The notes beneath the pieces were generated by a model. The model did not search any database, was not told the DNA's origin, and saw only the letters and a list, made by a program, of their open reading frames with translations. Positions 57,601 through 64,000 of a stretch of 64,000 nt of DNA are shown here, piece by piece. Positions within the stretch are counted from its first letter, which is position 1. Each line of letters begins with the position of its first letter. Origin of the DNA: Ancylobacter novellus DSM 506 (GTDB lineage Bacteria; Pseudomonadota; Alphaproteobacteria; Rhizobiales; Xanthobacteraceae); assembly GCF_000092925.1 (NCBI RefSeq), contig NC_014217.1, positions 2,914,001 to 2,978,000 of the forward strand, written 5' to 3'. The translations under genes were made by a program, and so were the position numbers.

Positions 57601-58099
57601 CTACGGCGCTCGCATCGGTCGCCTTGTTGAGATCGAACACCTGCCCCTCGCCCGAGGTCATCTCGCCGGTGTTGATCACATGCAGGTAGCCGCCGGCGAA
57701 GGCATCGTTGATGCGCACCGTGTCGTCGCCGGATTCGATGACGCCGTTGTTCTGGAGCGTGAAAGTGCCGCTCACCTCGCCGTCCGTGTCGATCGCCCGG
57801 TCGGTGGTGGAGATCGTCCCGTCATTGGTGATGACGACGCCGGCTCCGGTCGCCGGACCGTCCCAGACGATGGCGTCGTCGCCGTCGGTCTCCAGCGTGC
57901 CGCCCTCTTCGATCACGCCCGTATCCGTGCCGGAGACACTCTGCGGCGCGGTCTCGGTCGTGCCGGTGGGAACGATGAACGAGCCGCTCGGCGCGGGATC
58001 GGCATGCGCCGGAGCAAGGCCGGCGGCCAGCGGCACGAACAGCAGAGCGCTGGCGGCCAGCAGAGCGGAGCAGCTGGCCGACGAGAAGAGGCGGTTCAT
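54620..58099 (-). CDS. Type Va autotransporter with large beta-helical passenger
   Basis: 1159 residues. Signal peptide 1-33 (LLFVPLAAGLAPAHA). The passenger (about 34-870) is a long series of short repeats around ITNDGTI, IENSGSITAQ, INHATGVLQ and TNYGTIQ, each ending in a polar Asp/Gly turn, which builds a beta-helix; a very acidic stretch with repeated DxDGDG-like turns lies near 410-450. A passenger-associated transport repeat is at about 600-690 (GATLGGNATLGSLTVGNGGTVTPGNSIGTVTVNG). The last 270 residues are the beta-barrel, from PVYATWAQGFGQWNS to the terminal GLTYRF. No protease or cleavage motif is recognised. Likely an adhesin or matrix protein. Confidence 0.93.
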   Translation of the reverse strand: MNRLFSSASCSALLAASALLFVPLAAGLAPAHADPAPSGSFIVPTGTTETAPQSVSGTDTGVIEEGGTLETDGDDAIVWDGPATGAGVVITNDGTISTTDRAIDTDGEVSGTFTLQNNGVIESGDDTVRINDAFAGGYLHVINTGEMTSGEGQVFDLNKATDASAVVVIENSGSITAQENDAIRFGSGAITLINSGTIQTLNEDDRALKFDDEGNIENVSTFTLVNEEGGKIIGGDDAFKIAADADNNASSAVITIENHGLIDGGAGQALDFADLTSATNTITIINHATGVLQSSEADGIRPGAFASVINYGVIQSTDLTSDGDGVDFQGAGGSVLNKTGGEILGAKHGVTGDGAVTVTNEAGGMILGRNGSGINVDSTGDTIVTITNYGTIQGAVTGLLDDDEDTADGTPDGDGDGVDVDGQVILHNYGLIQGTGATGTNDGDPNTADGIAAGGGLIHNHAGATIQAFDNYANEGQDDVGRAILIDDSSQGPAPFATTLINEGTVVSDGVAVTFIGDNDDVIVNAGVISSDNAKAVDMGGGDDLFVYRSGSQVTGYVTGGDGDNTFELGGSGSFNLGLLGDEAQYRDFGTLLIGEGSSFTGTGSSDFAGAVVVDGSFVLNGALPSVALTIANGATLGGNATLGSLTVGNGGTVTPGNSIGTVTVNGTATFDTGSTYVVEFNQTSSDRIVADTSAINGGTVMLSSEGGPLNVGAVYTIVSADATTTPDGKFDGITMAQDFLFIDPTLGRDGASVTLTLERNGTSFASLAQTANQRAVANAIEFANGGLLQSTVFAATAGDQAAIAEGFDLLSGEVHASVGTTLFYQSNLVADTLVGRLRQASAAGDSPAMAALAAGGPVTAYAARAPEPASPFPVKAAPLEPAGPVYATWAQGFGQWNSTDGNGNAADIDSSLGGFLAGADVTSGNATFGLAAGYTSSSTDIDDRLSSADADTALIAAYAGASLDAWRLRGGASYGWSDVDTKRTAAMLGLAENPLGSYDGSTANVFVEAAYAVEAAGIAFEPFAQMAWSWIDTDSFVETNAPVLGLSSSGLSYDVPYSTLGLRLATSFAVGEGTVTPHATLAWRHAYGDLSPEVAMSFASTGGAFTVAGAPIAEDSFVLGAGIDLNIGQNLSLNVGYEGQFASDVDTNAIKGGLTYRF

Positions 58100-58268
58100 G
58101 GGGCGGGATCCTGGACGATCTTCGGGTCGTCCCCCGCTACCGGCGGCTTATGACAGCGGGGTGACGCCGCCACGACCGCAGCCGGATTTCCGGCAGCGCG
58201 CCTCCTCAGCCGACGCTGCGTTGCCTCACGGCCACAGCCTGCCAAGCCGCTGATTCACAAAGGACCAA

Positions 58269-59264
58269 TCAGAAGGCGAGAAGGCCCGCCGTCTCGCCTT
58301 CTGTACCGATGGCGAGCGCCCCACCATCCGCCCGCCAGGCCATGGCGCTGACCGGCTTGCCGTCCGGTGCGCGCAGCAGGATCTCGGCGCCGTCGGAGAT
58401 GCGCACCATCAGCACCAGCCCGTCCTCATAGCCGCAGGCGATGACCTCGTCCTTGGGGTGGGTGGCCACCGCCGAGACGCGCACGTCGCGCGGGGCGAGC
58501 ATGGTGGGCTGCTTGCCCATCGGCCCTTCCTTCGAGCCGAAGGGCCAGAGGATCGCCTCGCCCGAGCCGGAGGTCGCGAGATAACGTCCGCCCACCGTGA
58601 AGGCCATCGAGCGCACCCGCGAGGGATAGCCGGACATGCGCATATGCGCCCCGTCCGGCAGGCGCCAGCCATGTAGCGCCGGCTCCTGCATGGTGGTGAC
58701 GAGGAAGCGTCCTTCCGGGTGCCAGAGCACGCCGCGATGCGAGCCCTTCCACTCCAGCACTTCGGGTTTGGCCACCGCATTCGGGAACCACAGGCTCGCC
58801 CCGCCATAATGGGCGACGGCAAGCCGCGTGCCCTTCGGCGCGAAGGCGAGGCCGCCGACGGTGGACGGGAAGTCATGCGACTTCCTCTCGCCCTTCACCG
58901 GCTGGAAATAGGCGGTCTTGCCGACGGAGAAGGCGACAGCGCCGTCGCCGGCAACCGCCACCTGGTCGATCCAGCGACCCTTCTGCTCGAAGACCGCCTC
59001 GACCGAGCCGTCGCCCTTGGTGGCGACCACCCGCCCGTCATCGCCGCCGGTGACAAGGCGCTTCGCATCGCCGGAGACGGAGAGGATGGCGCCCTTGTGC
59101 GCCTCGACCCGCTGCTCCTCCTCGCCGACCAGCACGACAGCGCCGCCCTCCAGCGCGAAGGCGGCCGTGGGGCCGAGGAAGCGCACGCCGGCAACCGCGC
59201 CGCCGACATCGACGGGGCGCAGCTTCGAGGTGAGGGAGGACGGAGAGGAGGACAGGGCGGCCAT
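58269..59264 (-). CDS. Cytoplasmic WD40-repeat protein linked to cobW
   Basis: 331 residues from the ATG at 59264. Seven WD40-like repeats are visible from phrases such as HKGAILSVSGDAKRLVTGGDDGRVV, VGGLAFAPKGTRLAVAHYGGASLW, HRGVLWHPEGRFLVTTM, RSMAFTVGGRYLATSGSGEAILW and SAVATHPKDEVIACGYEDGLVLMV, giving a seven-bladed propeller. No signal peptide, so it is not the periplasmic zinc chaperone AztD, which is a propeller too. It is the last gene after cobW in the zinc locus, separated by a repeat. Function unknown; I infer a link with CobW-dependent metal delivery. Confidence 0.85.
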   Translation of the reverse strand: MAALSSSPSSLTSKLRPVDVGGAVAGVRFLGPTAAFALEGGAVVLVGEEEQRVEAHKGAILSVSGDAKRLVTGGDDGRVVATKGDGSVEAVFEQKGRWIDQVAVAGDGAVAFSVGKTAYFQPVKGERKSHDFPSTVGGLAFAPKGTRLAVAHYGGASLWFPNAVAKPEVLEWKGSHRGVLWHPEGRFLVTTMQEPALHGWRLPDGAHMRMSGYPSRVRSMAFTVGGRYLATSGSGEAILWPFGSKEGPMGKQPTMLAPRDVRVSAVATHPKDEVIACGYEDGLVLMVRISDGAEILLRAPDGKPVSAMAWRADGGALAIGTEGETAGLLAF

Positions 59265-59348
59265 GGGATTCCGGCGTCGTTCGGTGACGACGCCGGGGTT
59301 AGCGGAATTTCGGCCGGGTGTCATGCGTCGCGCGGAAACTGCCCGGCT

Positions 59349-59455
59349 TCATCGTCCTTCGAGGCTCGCTGCGCTCGCACCTCAGGATGAGGTCGTTCTG
59401 GTAGCAACCTCATCCTGAGGTGCTCGGGCAAAGCCCGAGCCTCGAAGGATGTCCA
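59349..59455. repeat. Family B repeat in rearranged order
   Basis: Right half CGTCCTTCGAGG to CACCTCAGGATGAGG (59352-59392), then a left half CCTCATCCTGAGGTG to CCTCGAAGGATG (59408-59450). As at 53603 the halves are swapped. It lies between cobW and the WD40 gene. Confidence 0.85.
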
Positions 59456-59466
59456 GGCAGGCAGCC

Positions 59467-60441
59467 TCACGCCACGCAGGCGCGGAAACCGGCTTCCAGC
59501 GCCTTCTGGTCGAGATGGCGGCCGATGAAGACGATGCGGCTCAGCTTCGCCTCGTCGTCGCGCCAGGGGCGCTGGTGGTCGCCGTCGAGGATCATGTGCA
59601 CGCCCTGGAACACGAAGCGGTCCGGGTCGTCCTTGAAGGCCAGAATGCCCTTGGAGCGCAGGATATTCGGTCCCTCCTTCTGGGTCAGCTCCTGGATCCA
59701 GGGGAAGAACTTGTCCGGGTCCAGCGGCTTGTCGGACGAGAAGGAGAAGGACTGCATGTCCTCGTCGTGGAAGTGCTTGTGGCCGCCCTCGAGGAAGTCG
59801 GGGTCGATGGCGGTGATGCGGTCGAGGTCGAACGCGCCCTGCCCCAGCACCTTGTCGATGGCGATGTCGGACTTCTGCGTGCGGTGGATGCGGGCGAAGG
59901 GGTTGATGGCGCGGATGCGCATCTCGACGTCCTTCAGCTCGGTCTCCGAGACGAGGTCGGTCTTGTTGAGCAGGATGACGTCGGCGAAGGCGATCTGGTT
60001 CTTCGCCTCGGGCGCGTCCTTCAGCCGGTCCTTCAGCCATTTGGCGTCGGCGACCGTCACCACCGCGTCGAGCGCGGTCTTGGCGCCGACGGTCTCGTCG
60101 ACGAAGAAGGTCTGGGCAACTGGGGCCGGATCGGCAAGGCCGGTGGTCTCGACGATGATGCCGTCGAAATCGCCCTTGCGGCGCAGCAGGCCGTCGATGA
60201 TGCGGATCAGGTCGCCGCGCACGGTGCAGCAGATGCAGCCGTTGTTCATCTCGAACACTTCCTCGTCGGCGCCCACGACGAGGTCGTTGTCGATGCCGAT
60301 CTCGCCGAACTCGTTGACGACGACGGCGAATTTCTTGCCGTGCGGCTCGGAGAGGATGCGGTTGAGCAGCGTGGTCTTGCCGGCGCCGAGATAGCCGGTC
60401 AGCACGGTGACGGGGATCTTGTTGGTCTCAGTGTCGGGCAT
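59467..60441 (-). CDS. CobW family GTPase (COG0523, zinc metallochaperone type)
   Basis: 324 residues. Walker [10 protein letters not shown], the metal-binding CICC motif inside [13 protein letters not shown], the guanine-specificity NKTD, and the C-terminal CobW_C domain ([22 protein letters not shown]) are present. A short His-Asp stretch ([10 protein letters not shown]) lies between the two domains. COG0523 proteins deliver metals to client enzymes; the znu genes immediately upstream point to zinc instead of cobalt. The gene is 121 bp after znuA with a family A repeat between. Confidence 0.9.
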   Translation of the reverse strand: MPDTETNKIPVTVLTGYLGAGKTTLLNRILSEPHGKKFAVVVNEFGEIGIDNDLVVGADEEVFEMNNGCICCTVRGDLIRIIDGLLRRKGDFDGIIVETTGLADPAPVAQTFFVDETVGAKTALDAVVTVADAKWLKDRLKDAPEAKNQIAFADVILLNKTDLVSETELKDVEMRIRAINPFARIHRTQKSDIAIDKVLGQGAFDLDRITAIDPDFLEGGHKHFHDEDMQSFSFSSDKPLDPDKFFPWIQELTQKEGPNILRSKGILAFKDDPDRFVFQGVHMILDGDHQRPWRDDEAKLSRIVFIGRHLDQKALEAGFRACVA

Positions 60442-60463
60442 TGTCGACCTCGATATTTCAGAA

Positions 60464-60545
60464 CGTCATGCCCGGGCTTGGCCCGGGCATCCACGCCTTG
60501 CGGCGGAAAGTCGTGGATGGCCGGGACGAAGCCCGGCCATGACGG
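60464..60545. repeat. Palindromic intergenic repeat, family A, copy 5
   Basis: ACGTCATGCCCGGGC at the left and GGCCATGACGG at the right; hairpins CCCGGGCTTGGCCCGGG and GGCCGGGACGAAGCCCGGCC. It lies between znuA and cobW, two genes of the same direction, and may act as a processing or attenuation point. Confidence 0.86.
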
Positions 60546-60562
60546 TGTGGTGAACCGCGAAC

Positions 60563-61504
60563 TCAGCTCGACAGCGCCGCGGAGAACTGGCGGATGTTGT
60601 TCTGCATCATGTCGATGTAGGTGCTCGCCGGGCCTTTGTCATCGGACAGCGCGTCGGAATAGAGCTCGCCGCCGATCTTGGCGTCGGTCTCGGCCGCGAT
60701 GCGCTTGACGAGGCGCGGATCGGAAATGTTCTCCATGAACACGGCCGGGATCTTCTCGGCCTTGATCTGGCGGATGATGCGGGCGACGTCCTTGGCGGAC
60801 GCTTCGCTCTCGGTCGACACGCCCTGCGGCGCGACGAAGTCCATGCCATAGGCGGCGCCGAAATAGCCGAAGGCGTCGTGCGAGGTGATGATGCGCCGCC
60901 GCTCGGCGGGAATGGCGGCGATGGCCGCCTTCACCTGCGCGTCCAGCGCGTCGAGCTTGGCCGTATAGGCGGCGGCGTTGGCCTCATAGGTCGCCTTGCC
61001 CGCGGGGTCGGCAGCGATCAGCGCGTCGCGGATGTTGGCGACATAGACCTCGGCATTGTCGACCGACTGCCACGCATGCGGATCGGTGCCGCCATGGTCG
61101 TGCGCATCCGCGTGCTTCTTGTGATCATGGTCGTGATCGTCCTCCTCCTCGGCCATCTCGCGCGGGGTGATGCCGGTGGTGGCGACGACGACCTCGGCCT
61201 TGGTGCCGGAGGCCTTGACCAGCCGGTCGATCCAGCCTTCGAAGCCGAGGCCGTTGACGAAGACCAGCCTGGCGGCGGCGACCTTCTTGGCGTCAGCCGG
61301 GGAAGGCTGGAAGACGTGCGCGTCGCCGTTCGGCCCGACCAGGGTGGACACGCTCACGCGGTCGCCGCCGACCTCCTTCACGAAGTCGCCGAGGATCGAG
61401 AAGGTCGCGACGACCGGGATCTTGGCCGGGGCGTCCTGCGCAAAGGCAGGGGTCGTGAGGCCGAGCGCGAGCGCAGCGGCGAGCCAGTGGCGGCGGGTCA
61501 GCAT
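60563..61504 (-). CDS. znuA: Zinc ABC transporter substrate-binding protein
   Basis: 313 residues. Signal peptide 1-23 (LAAALALGLTTPAFA). A cluster A-I (TroA-like) binding protein: VATFSILGDFVKEVGG, PNGDAHVFQPSPADAKKV (first metal His), a His/Asp loop EEEDDHDHDHKKHADAHDHGG, HAWQSVDNAEVYVANI, SHDAFGYFGAAYG and EDNP-like FMENISDPRLV. The long His loop is typical of zinc, not manganese, binders. Last gene of the ABC set; the permease gene ends 11 bp upstream. Confidence 0.93.
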   Translation of the reverse strand: MLTRRHWLAAALALGLTTPAFAQDAPAKIPVVATFSILGDFVKEVGGDRVSVSTLVGPNGDAHVFQPSPADAKKVAAARLVFVNGLGFEGWIDRLVKASGTKAEVVVATTGITPREMAEEEDDHDHDHKKHADAHDHGGTDPHAWQSVDNAEVYVANIRDALIAADPAGKATYEANAAAYTAKLDALDAQVKAAIAAIPAERRRIITSHDAFGYFGAAYGMDFVAPQGVSTESEASAKDVARIIRQIKAEKIPAVFMENISDPRLVKRIAAETDAKIGGELYSDALSDDKGPASTYIDMMQNNIRQFSAALSS

Positions 61505-61515
61505 AAGGCTTCTCC

Positions 61516-62382
61516 TCAGGCTTCGAGATGGCGGCGCGGCATCAGGCGGGGCAGCAGCCCGCCCACCGGCCCGAACAGCACCGACAGCGCATAGGCGGCG
61601 CCGGCGACGAGGATGATGGCGGGCCCGGAGGGCGCGCCGGAATGGTAGGAGACCAGCAGCCCGATCACGCCGGAGCCGCAGGCGATCAGCACCGACACGC
61701 CGACCAGCGCGGTCAGCTCGCGGGTCCAGAACCGCGCCGCAGCAGCGGGCAGCATCATCATGCCGACCGCCAGCAGCGTGCCGAGCGCATGGAAGCCGCC
61801 GACGAGGTTGGTGACGACCAGCGCCAGGAAGACGAGGTGCGAGGGCGCCCCCGCCCGGCTCACCGAGCGCAGGAAGCCGGGATCGACGCTTTCCAGCACC
61901 ATGGGCCGCCAGAACAGCGCGAGCACGACGAGGGTCAGGGACGAGATCCCGACGATCAGCAGGAGCGTCGCGTCGTCGAGCGCCAGCACCGTGCCGAACA
62001 GCACATGCAGCAGGTCGACATTGGAGCCGCGCAACGAGACCAGCAGCACGCCGAGCGCCAGCGAGACGAGGTAGAAGGCGGCAAGCGCCGCGTCCTCCTT
62101 CATGTCGGTGGCGCGGGCCACCGCACCGGCGCCGAGCGCCACCGCGAAGCCGGCGACCAGCCCGCCGACGGTCATGGCGAAGAGGTTGAGCCCGGCGGCA
62201 AGGAAGCCGACCGCCGCGCCGGGCAATATGGCGTGCGCCATGGCGTCGCCGGCAAGGCTCATGCGCCGCAGCATCATCAGGACGCCGACCGGCCCGGCGC
62301 CGACGCCGAGCGCCAGCACACCGACCAGCGCGCGGCGCATGAAGTCGAACTCGACGAAGGGGGAAAGGAGAAGGTCGTACAT
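61516..62382 (-). CDS. znuB: Zinc ABC transporter permease
   Basis: 288 residues from the ATG at 62382, which overlaps the ATPase stop by one base (TGATG). Seven to eight membrane helices of the ABC-3 family, with RRMSLAGDAMAHAILPGAAVGFL as the coupling region and VGGFHALGTLLAVGMMMLPAAAARFW. It forms the channel for the zinc delivered by ZnuA. Confidence 0.93.
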   Translation of the reverse strand: MYDLLLSPFVEFDFMRRALVGVLALGVGAGPVGVLMMLRRMSLAGDAMAHAILPGAAVGFLAAGLNLFAMTVGGLVAGFAVALGAGAVARATDMKEDAALAAFYLVSLALGVLLVSLRGSNVDLLHVLFGTVLALDDATLLLIVGISSLTLVVLALFWRPMVLESVDPGFLRSVSRAGAPSHLVFLALVVTNLVGGFHALGTLLAVGMMMLPAAAARFWTRELTALVGVSVLIACGSGVIGLLVSYHSGAPSGPAIILVAGAAYALSVLFGPVGGLLPRLMPRRHLEA

Positions 62383-63125
62383 CACGCTGCTTCCCCCGGC
62401 GCGCAGGCAGGAGCGCGGTCGTCCCACGCCTCGCACATGCGACGCGCCTCATTGAGGTTGGTGGAGGTGAGCACCTCGCGCGTGGCGCCCCAGGCCACCG
62501 GCATACGCGCCAGCAGCAGGGTCTGCGGGAAATGGACCCGCACCAGTTCGAGGTCGTGCAGCACGGCGATCACCGTGCGGCCCTCGCCGTTCCAGCGCTC
62601 GACGAGCGCGGTGAGGTCGGCGACGGTGCCGGCGTCGAGCGCGGTGAAGGGCTCGTCGAGCAGGATGAGGCGCGCATCCTGCAGCAGCAGGCGGGCGAAC
62701 AGCGTGCGCTGCATCTGCCCGCCGGACAGCGTGCCGATGGGCCGCGCCTCGAAGCCTTCCAGCCCCACGGCGGCGATGGCGTGTTCGATCCGGTCGCGGT
62801 CGGCACGGCCGATGCCGCCGAACAGGCCGGAGCGGCGCCACAGCCCCATGGCGACGAGGTCGTAGACGTCGATGGGGAAGGAGCGGTCGACCTCGGCCGC
62901 CTGCGGCAGATAGGCGATCTCGCGCGCCGGCACATGGCCGTCTATGTGCCCGGCCAACGGCGAGAGCACCCCGGCGATGCCCTTGAGCAGCGTCGACTTG
63001 CCGGCGCCGTTCGGCCCGCACACCGCGAGCAGCGCCCCCTCCGGCACGTCGCCATCGAGGTGATGCACGGCCGGGTGCCGGTCATAGCCGAGCGTCAGGT
63101 CGCGGAAGGAGATCACGTTGCCCAT
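62382..63125 (-). CDS. znuC: Zinc ABC transporter ATP-binding protein
   Basis: 247 residues from the ATG at 63125 (a GTG directly before it is an alternative). Walker A GPNGAGKST, signature LSGGQMQR, Walker B LILLDEPF and the H-loop VLHDLELV are complete. The C-terminus has a few Cys/Asp residues (CEAWDDRAPACAPG). Its start overlaps the stop of the His-rich peptide gene (TGATG). Confidence 0.95.
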   Translation of the reverse strand: MGNVISFRDLTLGYDRHPAVHHLDGDVPEGALLAVCGPNGAGKSTLLKGIAGVLSPLAGHIDGHVPAREIAYLPQAAEVDRSFPIDVYDLVAMGLWRRSGLFGGIGRADRDRIEHAIAAVGLEGFEARPIGTLSGGQMQRTLFARLLLQDARLILLDEPFTALDAGTVADLTALVERWNGEGRTVIAVLHDLELVRVHFPQTLLLARMPVAWGATREVLTSTNLNEARRMCEAWDDRAPACAPGEAA

Positions 63126-63364
63126 CACGCGCCGCCCCAGATCACCGCGAGCGCGGCCGCCCAGAGCAGCGCCGCCAGCGGCACGGCGATGGCGAGGCGC
63201 TGCGCCGCCGAGAGCCGCAGCAGCGAGAAGCCCGGCCGCGCCGCCGGGTGCCGCTCGCCCTCGGCATGGGAATGATGATGCGCGTGAACATGTGCGTGGT
63301 CGTGCGCATGGTCGTGCGGATGCGGGTGGCGATGCGGGTCGGCGTGGGCAGGCGCGGCGGGCAT
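63125..63364 (-). CDS. Small His-rich single-span membrane protein, first gene of the zinc operon
   Basis: 79 residues from the ATG at 63364. The N-terminal 40 residues contain a dense His/Asp/Ala run (DPHRHPHPHDHAHDHAHVH and on), then a basic patch and one membrane helix at about 55-77 (RLAIAVPLAALLWAAALAVIWGGA). No homologous family with known function comes to mind; the layout suggests a zinc buffer or delivery peptide at the inner membrane with the His tail in the cytoplasm or periplasm. Its stop overlaps the znuC start, so it is translationally coupled to the transporter. Confidence 0.85.
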   Translation of the reverse strand: MPAAPAHADPHRHPHPHDHAHDHAHVHAHHHSHAEGERHPAARPGFSLLRLSAAQRLAIAVPLAALLWAAALAVIWGGA

Positions 63365-63388
63365 GTCGGTCTCCGTCTCGACCAAAGT

Positions 63389-63436
63389 GATACAGTGTAT
63401 CGATCCACCCTGTCCAGCTGAAAGATACATTGTATC
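63389..63436. promoter_or_regulatory. Two Zur-box-like palindromes before the zinc operon
   Basis: GATACAGTGTATC at 63389-63401 and GATACATTGTATC at 63424-63436 are both perfect 13-bp palindromes around a single central base and differ at one position only. Their centres are 35 bp apart. They begin 25 bp upstream of the His-rich peptide ATG, so they overlap its promoter. Zinc repression by the Fur-family regulator at 47705 is the natural model. Confidence 0.75.
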
Positions 63437-63496
63437 GACGCCAAGCCGGCTTATGCCGACGCCTGAGCCGCAGTTTCCATTTCCTCCCGAATGGCC

Positions 63497-63612
63497 GTCA
63501 TCCTGAGGTGCTGGCCGCAGGCCAGCCTCGAAGGATGCTCGTCCGGGTGCGCTTCACTGACCATCCTTCGAGGCTCCCCCGGGCCAAGTCCGGGGTCGCA
63601 CCTCAGGATGAC
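63497..63612. repeat. Palindromic intergenic repeat, family B, copy with GTCAT/ATGAC ends
   Basis: GTCATCCTGAGGTG at the left and CACCTCAGGATGAC at the right, with inner CCTCGAAGGATG / CATCCTTCGAGG. It separates the zinc operon from ppa. The 186 bp after it, to the ppa start, hold nothing I recognise. Confidence 0.88.
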
Positions 63613-63798
63613 GGCGCATTGTGGATCGGGCGGTTAGAACTACCTCAGGGCTGGACTTCCAAGACACACGACCCCGCCGCTGCGTCCAATTGATGGGGCC
63701 GTCATGCGCTCCTGCGTCTCGACGGCGCGCCCGCTGGGCCTTATGAGAGGGCGCCTTTCTTGCCGGCGCTGCCGGCCCGTTCGCCCTGGAGCCCGTTC

Positions 63799-64000
63799 AT
63801 GGACATTTCCCGCATTTCGGCCGGACCGAACCCGCCTGACGAAATCCACGTCATCATCGAGATTCCGGCCGGCGGTTCGCCGGTGAAGTACGAGCTCGAC
63901 AAGGAATCGGGGGCGCTGTTCGTCGACCGCTTCCTGCACACGCCGATGGTCTATCCGGGCAATTACGGCTTCATCCCGCAGACGCTGGGCGACGACGGCG
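63799..64000 (+). CDS. ppa: Inorganic pyrophosphatase, N-terminal part (cut by window edge)
   Basis: 67 residues from the ATG at 63799 to the window end, after CTGGAG. Family I features are visible: [59 protein letters not shown], of which the KYE and YPGNYGFIP parts bind metal and substrate. It hydrolyses pyrophosphate. The rest of the active site lies beyond the window. Confidence 0.95.
   Translation, partial: MDISRISAGPNPPDEIHVIIEIPAGGSPVKYELDKESGALFVDRFLHTPMVYPGNYGFIPQTLGDDG

Noticed and set aside
58269..59264. AztD periplasmic zinc chaperone
   Set aside because: It has a propeller fold but no signal peptide or His-rich N-terminus, so the AztD label is not supported.

Overview
The window is 64 kb of high-GC chromosome from an alphaproteobacterium. 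Gene content and order (accA-xerD-aroK-aroB, bolA-dnaJ-cobS-cobT, hemC-hemD-mic60-hemY, large NAD-glutamate dehydrogenase, purH-heparinase-rsmB) fit the order Hyphomicrobiales; a Xanthobacteraceae-like genus (Ancylobacter/Starkeya/Xanthobacter type) is my inference, not something the sequence proves. Nearly all genes are core housekeeping genes on both strands. No rRNA, tRNA, CRISPR array, transposase or prophage was found.

Layout. 1-4.3 kb: end of a comF gene, a SAM methyltransferase, mutT, argJ and a secreted parvulin isomerase with a clear terminator. 4.7-7.9 kb: secA overlapping a small NTF2-like gene. 8-15.1 kb: lipoprotein L,D-transpeptidase, accA, xerD with a 47-residue membrane peptide, then the overlapping aroK-aroB-corC-like operon. 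15.3-19.6 kb: bolA, a J-domain protein and the cobS/cobT cobaltochelatase genes. 20-24.9 kb: the heme cluster hemC-hemD-mic60-hemY (minus strand), converging on a likely small RNA behind cobT. 24.9-30 kb: tsaD-gpsA-EVE operon, a three-domain lysozyme and an ETF-beta-type lysine methyltransferase. 30-43.3 kb: acs, gdhB, an ompW gene under a textbook FNR/FixK box, purH, heparinase II/III-like gene, rsmB. 43.4-47.5 kb: glk, RluA-type pseudouridine synthase, patatin-like hydrolase with a histone-like tail, 3-hydroxybutyrate dehydrogenase. 47.7-48.7 kb: Fur/Zur-family regulator and a short AT-rich island holding an XRE regulator with operator-like repeats, directly upstream of ispG. 50.3-53.6 kb: a heavily structured untranslated region before asd, then a DUF1007-NicO metal transport pair. 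53.7-58.1 kb: acetoacetate decarboxylase and a 1159-residue autotransporter. 58.3-63.4 kb: a zinc-acquisition locus on the minus strand (His-rich membrane peptide, ABC ATPase, permease, substrate-binding protein, CobW GTPase, WD40 protein) behind two Zur-box-like palindromes. The window ends inside ppa.

Intergenic DNA is dominated by at least 17 copies or partial copies of three palindromic repeat families (called A, B and C here), mostly just after stop codons and between convergent genes. The most novel signals are the small RNA candidate (19.9-20.04 kb), the asd upstream structured region (50.37-50.80 kb), the acquired XRE/operator island at the ispG promoter, the zinc operon with its His-rich peptide, and the lysozyme fusion protein.
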